NCBI GenBank assembly: GCA_021413885.1
Contig: JAIOPM010000049.1
Span: forward strand, 96,787 to 160,786
Source of the DNA: Planctomycetota bacterium
Lineage (GTDB): Bacteria > Planctomycetota > UBA1135 > GCA-002686595
Direction of reading: 5' to 3'
DNA: 64,000 bases
The notes under the pieces were generated by a model. The model was not told the DNA's origin. It saw nothing but the letters and a program-made list of their open reading frames with translations, and did not search any database. Of the stretch, positions 9,265 to 17,480 are shown in pieces; within the stretch, counting starts at the first letter, position 1, and each line of letters begins with the position of its first letter. Position numbers and translations under genes: made by a program.

Positions 9265-10215
9265 ATGGGCGCACGCATCCTGGTGACCGGCGCGGCCGGC
9301 GTGATCGGCTTCGAGCTCGCGCGCCAGATCGCCGAGCGCGGCGACGAACTCGTCGCGATCGACTGCGGCAAGAAGGGCGGGCTCGAGGACCTCGACGCCT
9401 TGAAGGCGAAGCATCCCGGGCGCGTCACCGTGATGCACGACGATCTCGCGCAGGGGCCGCTCGAACTCGACGGACGCTTCGACGCGATCTTCCACCTCGC
9501 GGCGATCGTCGGCGTGCAGTACGTCACCGATCATCCGTACGAGACGTTGGTCGTGAACCTGCGCAGCACGCTCGCGGTGCTCGACTTCGCGATCCGCTCG
9601 AAGTCCGGCCCGTTCTTCTTCGCGTCGTCGAGCGAGAACTACGCGTCCGGTGTCGACGCGGGTTTCGTGAAAGTGCCGACGCCCGAGGACGTGATCCTCT
9701 CGATCGATCGCATCGCGTTGCCGCGTTGGTCGTACGCGGCCAGCAAGATGGCGGGCGAGAGCGCGGTGTTCGGCGCCGCGAGCGAACACGGGATCCAGCC
9801 GGTCGTCGTGCGCTTCCACAACGTGTACGGACCGCGGATGGGGCAGACGCACGTCGTCCCCGAGATGCTCGCGCGCGTGAAGCAGCGCGTCGATCCGTTC
9901 CCGATCTTCGGCGCCGATCAGACGCGTTCGTTCCTGTACGTCGAGGACGCCGGGCGCGCGTTGTTGACGGTGCTCGACGCGGCGCGCAACGGCGCGAGCG
10001 GCTTGTTCAACATCGGTTCGCCCGACGAAAAGCGCATCGACGAGCTCGCGCGCGTGATCTTCGACGTCACCGGGTTCCATCCGAAGCTCGAGCTGCACCC
10101 CGCGCCTCCTGGCTCGGTCGCGCGCCGCGCGCCGAACATCGCGAAGCTCGCCGGCTTGGGCTTCGCGCCGCGCGTCGGACTCGAAGACGGTATTCGCGCC
10201 TGCTGGAAGCGCTGA
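9265..10215 (+). CDS. NAD-dependent epimerase/dehydratase (extended SDR)
   Basis: A 316-residue extended short-chain dehydrogenase acting on nucleotide sugars. The glycine motif GAAGVIG at residues 9-15 binds NAD, and the catalytic pair is in SYAASK (Tyr157, Lys161). The ASSSENYASG segment supplies the family's catalytic serine region, and RFHNVYGPRMG is a typical substrate-side strand. It lies 10 bases downstream of the nucleotide-sugar dehydrogenase and is likely co-transcribed; together they could convert a UDP- or GDP-hexose into a uronic acid epimer or related sugar. Exact substrate unknown. Confidence 0.88.
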   Translation: MGARILVTGAAGVIGFELARQIAERGDELVAIDCGKKGGLEDLDALKAKHPGRVTVMHDDLAQGPLELDGRFDAIFHLAAIVGVQYVTDHPYETLVVNLRSTLAVLDFAIRSKSGPFFFASSSENYASGVDAGFVKVPTPEDVILSIDRIALPRWSYAASKMAGESAVFGAASEHGIQPVVVRFHNVYGPRMGQTHVVPEMLARVKQRVDPFPIFGADQTRSFLYVEDAGRALLTVLDAARNGASGLFNIGSPDEKRIDELARVIFDVTGFHPKLELHPAPPGSVARRAPNIAKLAGLGFAPRVGLEDGIRACWKR

Positions 10216-10298
10216 TCGTTCGCGGCTCGTTCGAGCGTCCGCACCCGGAACCCTTTTCCCGACGCGCTCCGCTCGACGGAGCTCGGGAGTCCGCGTGC

Positions 10299-10304
10299 TA
10301 GCAT
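10299..10304 (+). promoter_or_regulatory. Candidate extended -10 element TGC-TAGCAT
   Basis: TGCTAGCAT lies in the gap after the epimerase gene, 42 bases before the ATG at 10347. The TGC directly before the hexamer fits an extended -10. A small inverted repeat (GCTCCG at 10266, CGGAGC at 10277) lies just upstream. Confidence 0.35.
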
Positions 10305-10346
10305 GGCGCTTCCGCCCGCGCTCTGGATGCGCGTCGGATCCTCTTC

Positions 10347-12368
10347 ATGACGCACGCCCGCACTCGCCTCCGTCGCGCTCTTCTCGTCATGCCGTTCGCG
10401 CTCGCGGCCCTGCTCCTCGCGCCGACCTGCAACGACATCCTCGGCGACCTCAAGAACGACATCGAGGACATCGCGCTCGGCGACGATCCGAGCGGCACGA
10501 CCGCGTTCGAGCCGCACACGACCAAGTACGCCGCGCTGCCGACGTCGAAGATCGTCGTCGCGGGCGAGCGCTTCGTGTACCTCGCCAACGAAGCGGCGTC
10601 GGGGAAGAACTTCAACGCCGCGAACGGTGACGTCGGCCTGAGCGACGACATCGCGGTCGTCGTCAACATGAAGGGGCGCAGCGAGCACGCGCTCAACGTC
10701 GACGCCAACGACGTCGCGATCCTCGGACGCCACGTCTACCTCGCGGTCAGCGAACGCGACGACTCGTGGGACTGGAACCAGGACGGCGACCTCGGCGACG
10801 ACGTCCTGCTGCACTACCCGGGCAAGCTCAACTCGAGCCCGGCCGCGCCCGACGTCGGGTTCGTCGACACGTTGGACGGCTCGGCGACGACGCAGATCCT
10901 CGTGTCGGAGAACCGGCTCTTCTACACGGCCGATTTGCTCGAGCCCCTCGCCGCCGGCGAGTCCAACCTCAAGTGGATCGATCGCACCGCGCCGGCCACG
11001 CCGATCCGCGTGCTGCACAACGTCGCGGCGAGCGCGGGCGGCGGCTGCCACGTCAAGATCCAGAGCGCCGACGAAGGGATGCTCTTCGCCACGATCCCCG
11101 AACTCGTCGAGACCGTCGACCACAACAATGACGGCGACGCGACCGACTCGGTCCTTGCGCTGGTCGACGCGACCGACGTCGGCTCCGAGGTGTTGAGCAC
11201 GCAGTTCGCGGTCTCGACCGGGACTGTCCGCGTCCGCGCGCGCGCGACCGGCGCCGGCGATTGGTTGGTCGGGTTCCTCGTCCACGAAGGCAACCAAAAC
11301 GATTTCATCGACGGCCTGAACGACGCCGTCGGTCTCGGTTTCCCCGCCGGTTGGGAGCCGACGAGTTGCACGGGCTACAGCGACACCGATCTGCTCGACG
11401 ACGTGCTGTTCTTCCTGAACTACGCCGCGTGGTTCGCGGATCCGGTCGCCGACGCGCCGCAGAACACCGGGCTCGCCGGCATCAACCGCGTGCTCGCCGT
11501 GCCGGGCTTCGTCGGCACGATGGTGCTCGAGGCCGCCGATGGTTCCGACGCACCGGACAACGGCTGCGACGCGAACGACGACGGCGACAAGAACGACGTG
11601 ATCTTCCGTTGGGTGAGCACGGCGACGCCGCTCCAGCCCTTCAACGATCCGAATCAGCTCGTCGCCTTCGCGGTCGTCAACGGCAACGCGTCCGGCATCA
11701 GCGACCTCGACGATCGCTTCCTCTGCGTCGTCGATGAAGCCGCCGACAAGCGCAACCACGACGCCGACTCGAACGTCAACAACTTGCTCGTCGCGTGGTT
11801 GGATCCGACGCTCGGCGCTTCAGCGGTCTGGAACTACGACCGCGAACCGACGCAGCCCGGGATCCAATCGGCGGTCACCACTTGGCTCTCCGATCGTCCG
11901 AAGCGCGACCGTGTCCTGTTCGCCATGAGCGAGAAGTCGTTCGGCACGACGCAGAACAAGTCGTGGAAGGACAAGGACGTCAACGACCAGGTCCCGACGT
12001 TCGCGCGCTTCTCGAAGTCCGCTCCGGATCGCCTGACGGTGCCGCACGGTCCGGTGGCGCTCTTCGCGAGCGACGGCGGGCTCGTGATCGCGAAGAACAG
12101 CGTCTTCTGTCGCGTCGACGAGATCGCCGACACGCGCGACTGGAACGGCGACGGCGCGAAGAGCAGTCCGATCCTGGTGCGCACGACGCTCTCGCATCAA
12201 GGCCTCGACTACATCAGCCCGTTGAACATCCTGACGACCGACAGCGTCTTCACCGACGAGAAGTACGGCGCGGCGTTCCTGGTCGACGAGGCGCTCGCGA
12301 ACCACGACTACAACCACGACGGCGACAAGTCCGACTTCGTCGTGCGTTGGATTCGTACGAACCCGTAG
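10347..12368 (+). CDS. Exported protein of unknown function with calcium-loop-like repeats
   Basis: A 673-residue protein I do not recognise as a known family. The N-terminus is basic, then hydrophobic (about residues 11-25), then Cys28 in LLAPTCND, so it is exported and perhaps a lipoprotein, although the residues before the Cys are a poor lipobox. At least six acidic DxNxDGD-type loops are scattered through it (DWNQDGDLGDD, DHNNDGDATDS, DANDDGDKNDV, DWNGDGAKSS, DYNHDGDKSDF and a weaker DADSNVNN), resembling dockerin or EF-hand-like calcium loops. They recur between beta-rich segments, which suggests a calcium-stabilised beta-propeller or beta-sandwich array. It stands alone, with its own candidate promoter. 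Confidence 0.6.
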   Translation: MTHARTRLRRALLVMPFALAALLLAPTCNDILGDLKNDIEDIALGDDPSGTTAFEPHTTKYAALPTSKIVVAGERFVYLANEAASGKNFNAANGDVGLSDDIAVVVNMKGRSEHALNVDANDVAILGRHVYLAVSERDDSWDWNQDGDLGDDVLLHYPGKLNSSPAAPDVGFVDTLDGSATTQILVSENRLFYTADLLEPLAAGESNLKWIDRTAPATPIRVLHNVAASAGGGCHVKIQSADEGMLFATIPELVETVDHNNDGDATDSVLALVDATDVGSEVLSTQFAVSTGTVRVRARATGAGDWLVGFLVHEGNQNDFIDGLNDAVGLGFPAGWEPTSCTGYSDTDLLDDVLFFLNYAAWFADPVADAPQNTGLAGINRVLAVPGFVGTMVLEAADGSDAPDNGCDANDDGDKNDVIFRWVSTATPLQPFNDPNQLVAFAVVNGNASGISDLDDRFLCVVDEAADKRNHDADSNVNNLLVAWLDPTLGASAVWNYDREPTQPGIQSAVTTWLSDRPKRDRVLFAMSEKSFGTTQNKSWKDKDVNDQVPTFARFSKSAPDRLTVPHGPVALFASDGGLVIAKNSVFCRVDEIADTRDWNGDGAKSSPILVRTTLSHQGLDYISPLNILTTDSVFTDEKYGAAFLVDEALANHDYNHDGDKSDFVVRWIRTNP

Positions 12369-12370
12369 CG

Positions 12371-12769
12371 CTAGATCGTCGGCGCCGCGCCTTCGATTCT
12401 GTGACCGGCGCCTTCGAGCGCACCCTTCGCTTCCTCGAAGCGCTTCGCCGACACCAACAACCAATCGGTGTCGTAGGTCGACAGCACGAAGACCGGCACG
12501 TTCGCCGCGGCGAGCGCCGCGCACAGCGCCGCGAGGATGCCGACCGCGGTCATCGGCACGACGCCGACGATGCCGAGCGCGACCTTGTCGCGTTCGTGCA
12601 CGACGTCCGCCGGCACTTTCGTTTGCGGACAGATGATCGAGAGCTCGTCCGGCGTGCGCGCGAGGTTGAAGAAGCGCCCGCGCGCCCAATCGGGCAGCGG
12701 CGCGTCCTGTGCGAGACGCGCGATCGCGAGGAGCTCGTCGTGAACGCGGAAGCGGAACGTGGTGCTCAT
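12371..12769 (-). CDS. ACT domain-containing protein
   Basis: A 132-residue protein with the layout of small tandem ACT-domain proteins (ACT_7 type): an N-terminal strand region with ELSIICP, then a second half with VGIVGVVPMTAVGILAALCAALAAANVPVFVLSTYDTDWLLV, given here only to show that the helix and strand run together. ACT domains bind amino acids and regulate enzymes allosterically; no enzyme is fused here. It starts 10 bases after the pseudouridine synthase-like gene and is probably the last gene of a three-gene unit with that gene and the kinase. The ligand is unknown. Confidence 0.75.
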   Translation of the reverse strand: MSTTFRFRVHDELLAIARLAQDAPLPDWARGRFFNLARTPDELSIICPQTKVPADVVHERDKVALGIVGVVPMTAVGILAALCAALAAANVPVFVLSTYDTDWLLVSAKRFEEAKGALEGAGHRIEGAAPTI

Positions 12770-12779
12770 CGTCGCGAGA

Positions 12780-13688
12780 CTAGCAATCCATGCCGAGCCA
12801 GGCGGGCCGCGACCGGAACTTCAGCCGCGCGCCGCCGAGCGGATGGAGGAAGCTCAACGCCGCGGCGTGGAGCAGATAACCGCCGAGGCCCGGCGGAACG
12901 TCGCTCTTCGGCACTCCGCCCGGCCCGAACAACGGATCGCCGACGATCGGCGCGTTCGCGGCGGCGAGGTGGATGCGGATCTGATCCGGTCGACCGGTGA
13001 TCGGTTGCGCGGCGACCAACGTGCGTCGCCGTTCGACGTCGCGGCGCAGCACGCGCACGCGCGTCAGCGCTGCGCGTCCGCTCTCGGCGGCGACGTGGAT
13101 CACGATCGGTCCGTGCTGGAATCGCGCGATCGGTTGGCGCGCATGGAATGAGCGCGGGAGCTCGACCCCTTCGACCCACGCGAAGTACGTCTTGCGCGGA
13201 ACGCCGTCGCGGAATTGCCGCGCGAGCGACGCGCGCGCGACCGCGCTCTTGCCGAACACCGTCAAGCCCGACGTGCCGCGGCCGAGTCGGTGGGCCGGCG
13301 CAGCTTCGGCGCGATCCGTCGCGCTCGCGCGCACGAGCTCGAGCAACGTCGCCGCCGAGAACGGTCCGGCGGGCAGGACTTGGAGCCCCGACGGTTTCAG
13401 GACGACGAGCACGTGCTCGTCCTCGAACACGACCGCGAACGAACACGGCGCGTCGGGCTCGACCCACGGCGGCCGGTGGAACTCGAGTTCGTCGCCGGCG
13501 CGCAGAAGGCGGTTCGCGTCGGCGACACAACCGTTGACGCGCACGAGCCCGCGCTCGATCGACGCGCGCCACACCGTTTCATCGGAGTGACGAAAACGCG
13601 CGACGTGGTACGCGAGCACCGTCTCGCCCGCCGCTTCGGCGCCGACGCGATCGCGATACACCCAACCGCGATTCGGCGCGTCGTTCAC
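12780..13688 (-). CDS. RluA-family pseudouridine synthase-like protein with altered active-site motif
   Basis: A 302-residue protein. Residues of about 35-72 look like an S4 RNA-binding domain, followed by the RluA fold: VVLKPSGLQVLP, then HRLGRGTSG at residues 133-141, then RKTYFAWVEG and the C-terminal strands with DQIRIHLA and PIVGDPLFG. RluA enzymes isomerise uridine to pseudouridine in RNA and carry HRLD at this point; here the catalytic aspartate position is Gly136. A subgroup with HRLG-x-GTSG is, as I recall, also found in plants and cyanobacteria, so this may be a natural variant rather than a dead copy. The GTG start at 13688 is 3 bases after the kinase stop, so translation is probably coupled. 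Confidence 0.8.
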   Translation of the reverse strand: MNDAPNRGWVYRDRVGAEAAGETVLAYHVARFRHSDETVWRASIERGLVRVNGCVADANRLLRAGDELEFHRPPWVEPDAPCSFAVVFEDEHVLVVLKPSGLQVLPAGPFSAATLLELVRASATDRAEAAPAHRLGRGTSGLTVFGKSAVARASLARQFRDGVPRKTYFAWVEGVELPRSFHARQPIARFQHGPIVIHVAAESGRAALTRVRVLRRDVERRRTLVAAQPITGRPDQIRIHLAAANAPIVGDPLFGPGGVPKSDVPPGLGGYLLHAAALSFLHPLGGARLKFRSRPAWLGMDC

Positions 13689-13691
13689 CTG

Positions 13692-15806
13692 TCAGGCGAC
13701 GAGCTCTTGGAACTCTTGCAGGCCGCGCAGTACGTCGAATTCGGCGTTGCGCGCCTCGCTGCGCACGTAGAAACCGCGCGCCTGCGCCGCCTTCAACGCG
13801 TCGAGCGCTTCGACCGCGTTGCCGAGCAACGCGTGCACCGCCGCGGAGTGGAACGCGGTGAAGCCGTCCTTCGGTGCGTTGTCGCGCGCGCGTTCGAGCT
13901 CGGCCATCGCCTCGTCGCGCAGGCCCATCCGCGCGAGCAACATCGCGAGGTGGACGCGCGCGTCCTGATCGTCGGGCACGCCTTGCAAGCGCTTGCGCGC
14001 CGCGCCGATGCCGGAGTCGGCGACTTCGATCGCTTCCTGATAACGATCGAGGTGGTTGAGCACGTTGTAGAGGTGGTCGTACGTGCTGATGTACGTCGGC
14101 TTGATCGCGATCGCGCGCTGGAGGAGCGGCGACGCCGCCTTGTAGTTGCCTTCGCGCGCGAGCAACGCGCCGAGCAAGCGGTGGGCGAGCCATTCGCTCT
14201 GGCTCAACTGGATCGCGAGTCGGTATTCGCGCTGCGCGTCGACGGTCGCGCCGCGCAAGTGGTGCGCGAAGCCGAGCGACGTGTGCGCCTCCGCCGAACC
14301 TGGATCGAGCGCGAGCGCGCGACGCGCGTGCTCGCGCGACTCGTTCAAGAACGCGTCCTCGCCGTCCCAGTACAAGAACTTGCGGGCGAGCGCTTCCGAC
14401 AAACCCGCGTAGCCGAGCGCGCACTGCGGATCGGCTTCGATCGCGCGCCGGAAGAGCGTGATCGACGCGAGCAAGTGCCGTGTCATGCCGCGGTGCAGGA
14501 CGCCGTGCGCCTTGAGCGACAGCTCGCGCGCCGCTTTCGGATCGCGCGTCGCGGGTTCGTCGGGGCGCAACGCGTTCTCGGCGAGCTTGCGCTTCAGCGC
14601 GCGCAGCGCCGAACGCACGAGGACCGCTTGCAGGTCCCATTCGTCGCCTTGGTGCTCGATGCGCTCGCGCCAGACCTCGCGTGTCTCGTCGCAGCGCGAG
14701 TTCTTGCACTGGTCGAGCGCGAGCTCGAGCGACCCGCGCGTGCCCTCCAACTTGAGGGCGCCGTGCAGATAGAAGTCGGTCTCGGTCTCGCGCGTGCCGT
14801 TGCCGGCGAGCAGTTGCACGCTCATCCCGGCGCGCTGCAGCTCGGCCGCGAGATCGCGCCGCGCACCGGTCGCGAGCGCCGTCGCCGCGTCGCTGCCCGC
14901 GGTCACCGCGATCGGCGAGATCGCGATGCGGCCGGAGAGGTAGCTCGAATTCGCGGCGCCGGAGCCCGAGGCCAGGCTGTCGTTGATCGCCATGATCACC
15001 CCGTGCGCGACCTCGGCGTCCGCGTAGCGCGCGGCCGGCTCGGTCGACATGCACTTCATCACGAACTCCTCGAGCGTCGGCGGCAGGCCGGAGCGAAGTT
15101 GCGACAGCGGCTTGGGCTTGCCTTCGAGGATCGACATGCAGACCTCGGGGAACGAGTTGCCGGGGAACGGCAAGGCGCTCGAGAGCGCGTGATACAGCAC
15201 CGCGCCGAGGGAGAAGATGTCGGACCGCGCGTTGAGCTCGTCGCCGCGCACTTGCTCCGGCGACATGTAGAGCACCGTGCCGACCAACATCCCGTGCTGC
15301 GTGATCGTCGATTCGTTGTTGGCGCGCGCGATGCCGAAGTCGAGGAGCTTGACGGTGCCGTCGTGCAGCACCATCACGTTCGCGGGCTTCAGGTCGCGGT
15401 GGATGAGGCCCGAGCGGTGGACGAGCGCGAGCGCGCTGGTGAGTTGCACCGCGATGCGCAGGCCTTCGTCGACGCCGAGCGTGCGCTCCTTGACGATCTT
15501 GTCGAGCGTCCGACCTTGCAGGTACTCCATCACGATGAAGGAGCGCCCGCCGTCCGAGCCGTACTCGTAGATGCGCGCGATGTTCGGGTGCTCGAGCTGG
15601 CTCGTGTGGCGAGCCTCGCGAGCGAAGCGCGTGTCCGCTTCCGGATCGATGTCGACGTTGGCGCGCAGGATCTTCAGCGCGACCGTGCGACCCAAACGTT
15701 CGTCGACCGCGCGGTAGACCTCCGAGAGCGGCCCCTCGCCGAGCATGTCGGTCTTCGGGTCGAACACGAAGTGGGAGAAGCGCATCCGGAGTTCGTTCGG
15801 GGACAT
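13692..15806 (-). CDS. Serine/threonine protein kinase with C-terminal TPR repeats
   Basis: A 704-residue protein with an intact kinase domain over roughly residues 12-280: glycine loop LGEGPLSEV (22-30), catalytic lysine Lys45 in VALKIL, HRDLKPANVM with Asp138, and DFG at 156-158. A linker region (about 300-420) resembles the FlgO/adenylate-cyclase-associated domain often found between kinase and TPRs, and at least five TPR-like helix pairs fill the rest. I see no transmembrane helix, so it is likely a soluble sensor or scaffold kinase. The ATG is about 36 bases from a TAGAAT element. It heads the unit that continues with the RluA-like and ACT genes. Its substrates are unknown. Confidence 0.88.
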   Translation of the reverse strand: MSPNELRMRFSHFVFDPKTDMLGEGPLSEVYRAVDERLGRTVALKILRANVDIDPEADTRFAREARHTSQLEHPNIARIYEYGSDGGRSFIVMEYLQGRTLDKIVKERTLGVDEGLRIAVQLTSALALVHRSGLIHRDLKPANVMVLHDGTVKLLDFGIARANNESTITQHGMLVGTVLYMSPEQVRGDELNARSDIFSLGAVLYHALSSALPFPGNSFPEVCMSILEGKPKPLSQLRSGLPPTLEEFVMKCMSTEPAARYADAEVAHGVIMAINDSLASGSGAANSSYLSGRIAISPIAVTAGSDAATALATGARRDLAAELQRAGMSVQLLAGNGTRETETDFYLHGALKLEGTRGSLELALDQCKNSRCDETREVWRERIEHQGDEWDLQAVLVRSALRALKRKLAENALRPDEPATRDPKAARELSLKAHGVLHRGMTRHLLASITLFRRAIEADPQCALGYAGLSEALARKFLYWDGEDAFLNESREHARRALALDPGSAEAHTSLGFAHHLRGATVDAQREYRLAIQLSQSEWLAHRLLGALLAREGNYKAASPLLQRAIAIKPTYISTYDHLYNVLNHLDRYQEAIEVADSGIGAARKRLQGVPDDQDARVHLAMLLARMGLRDEAMAELERARDNAPKDGFTAFHSAAVHALLGNAVEALDALKAAQARGFYVRSEARNAEFDVLRGLQEFQELVA

Positions 15807-15841
15807 GGCCGCCCTATCGGCAGCGTCGTCGGGGGACGTTG

Positions 15842-15847
15842 ATTCTA
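15842..15847 (-). promoter_or_regulatory. Candidate -10 element TAGAAT (minus strand) before the kinase gene
   Basis: Read on the minus strand the sequence is TAGAAT, 35 bases before the kinase ATG. The spacing and hexamer match the plus-strand copies at 1167, 22707 and 62493. Confidence 0.4.
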
Positions 15848-15976
15848 ATCACGTCGCGACCCTTCGCCCCAGTCCACCTCTTCTCGACTCCGGTGCGGAA
15901 ACCTCGCTGCGCGTCTTCGCACGGTGCTGGCGCCCGCGCGGAGGACGCGGCATGCTCTCGCGCCGAACACCGCGCC

Positions 15977-16741
15977 GTGACGAAGGACAACGAGGAACCG
16001 AAACCGCTCGCCGAACTCGCTCCCTTCGAGGAAGGCGACTTCCACGCGCTGTCCGAGGCGCTCGCGCGCGACCCGCAGTTCAACGATCGGCGCTTGCTCG
16101 CGCGCCGCAAGCTCGCCGCGATCGGCAAGGAAGCGGTCGCGCGCATCGCGAGCGGGAACGGACTCGAACTGCTCGCGCGGACGAGCCTCCACGCGCCGCA
16201 CCAGTTCAACCACAATCGCGTGCGCCGGTTGTGGGTCTACTTGTGTCGCGGCAAGGAGGCGAAGAAGCGTCTGAAGAGCGTGCTCGGCCCCGAGCTCGCG
16301 AAGGACCTCGACGCCGCGTACCGCAACGCGTACTTGTGCGTCGCGCTCGAAGCCGACGTCGTCGAAGTCAGCCTGCGCATCCACATCGACGCGTGGTACG
16401 ACGGTCAGAACCTGATCAACCGCGCGAAGAAGGAAGGCTTCGACGGTTGGCTCGCGTGCCTCAACGCCCTCGACGGTTTCTTCCTGCGCCTCGACGATTG
16501 GAAGGGCGAGTGGCGCTGCGGCGCGCTCGATCGCAACAAGTTGGAGGAGTTCCTGCGCTACTACAAACCCGGCGAGCACGCGCTGCGCGTCGAGCGGCGC
16601 TACCCGGCGCCTCCGGGCAAACGCGGAGCCGTGCTCGCGCCGGAAGCGCCCGCGCACTTGGTCGCGGAGCTCGCGCGCCTCGCGCCGCTCTTCCGCTTCG
16701 CCGCGTGGTCGGCCGAGAGCGACTTCCTCTTCTCGCGGTGA
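15977..16741 (+). CDS. Protein of unknown function
   Basis: A 254-residue protein that I do not recognise. I chose the GTG at 15977 because the residues upstream look non-coding and overlap the kinase promoter region; an ATG at 15839 is in frame. It is rich in charged helices in the first half (LLARRKLAAIGKEAV, KKRLKSVLG) and has aromatic-rich segments in the second half (HIDAWYDGQNLIN, WLACLNALDGFFLRLDDWKGEW). There is no signal peptide, membrane segment or enzyme motif that I can see. It is divergent from the kinase and lies 61 bases before the sigma factor. Confidence 0.6.
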   Translation: MTKDNEEPKPLAELAPFEEGDFHALSEALARDPQFNDRRLLARRKLAAIGKEAVARIASGNGLELLARTSLHAPHQFNHNRVRRLWVYLCRGKEAKKRLKSVLGPELAKDLDAAYRNAYLCVALEADVVEVSLRIHIDAWYDGQNLINRAKKEGFDGWLACLNALDGFFLRLDDWKGEWRCGALDRNKLEEFLRYYKPGEHALRVERRYPAPPGKRGAVLAPEAPAHLVAELARLAPLFRFAAWSAESDFLFSR

Positions 16742-16802
16742 CCCGGGCTTCGCCCGAGGTAGCGACCGAGCGGTTCGACGCCCTTCCCGCGTCGGCCGCT
16801 TC

Positions 16803-17480
16803 TTGACGAATCCCATCGACAAGTTTGGGGCTCGGGCGTCCTGGCTCGGTGTGCACCTCGGTGTGGAGCGACCCGACGACGGGGGTGCCCGGCCGGCTCG
16901 CGCTCGCGAGCCCGGGCCGCTCTCGCTGCGCGGCGAGGACGAAGACCTCGCGCGACGAGCGGCCTCCGGCGACAGGCACGCGTTCGAGAGTCTGGTCGCG
17001 CGTCACTACCGGAGCGTGCTGCAGATGAGCTACGCGATGACCGCCCACCTCGAAGATGCACGCGACCTGACGCAGGAGTGTTTCGCTCGCGCGTGGGAGC
17101 GCCGGACGGAGTACCGCGGCGACGCGCCGTATCGCTCGTGGTTGTCGTCGATCGTGCGCAATCGCCTGCGCGACGAGCTGCGCGCGCGACGTCGGCGGGG
17201 GACCCCGATCGAGCTCACCGACGATGCGCGCATCGACGACGCGGCGCTCGATCGCGGGTTGGTCGACGACGAACTCGAGGGCGCGTTGGGACGCGAGCTC
17301 GCGCGGCTCGGCGAGAACGAACGGCGCGCACTCGTGCTGCGCGTCGTGGAAGGTCGCGAGTACGCGGACGTCGCGCTCTCTCTCGGCGTGCAGCCGGCGA
17401 CCGCGCGCACGTTGGTGATGAAGGCGCGGCGGAGTCTGCTCGAGCGTTTGTGGAGCGTGCTCGGCGGAGGTCGGCCGTGA
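16803..17480 (+). CDS. ECF RNA polymerase sigma factor
   Basis: A 225-residue sigma-70 family factor. Region 2 starts near residue 46 (EDLARRAASGD, then AFESLVARHYRSVLQMSY and DLTQECFARAW), and region 4 is at the end (LGENERRALVLRVVEG, then YADVALSLGVQPATARTLVMKARR), with a helix-turn-helix for -35 recognition. The start is uncertain: the track-length frame begins with TTG at 16803, and in-frame GTGs at about 16851 and 16863 would remove most of the unconserved first 20 residues. Its stop overlaps the GTG of the anti-sigma gene, so the two are translationally coupled, the usual layout for a sigma factor held by its own anti-sigma. Confidence 0.88.
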   Translation: MTNPIDKFGARASWLGVHLGVERPDDGGARPARAREPGPLSLRGEDEDLARRAASGDRHAFESLVARHYRSVLQMSYAMTAHLEDARDLTQECFARAWERRTEYRGDAPYRSWLSSIVRNRLRDELRARRRRGTPIELTDDARIDDAALDRGLVDDELEGALGRELARLGENERRALVLRVVEGREYADVALSLGVQPATARTLVMKARRSLLERLWSVLGGGRP

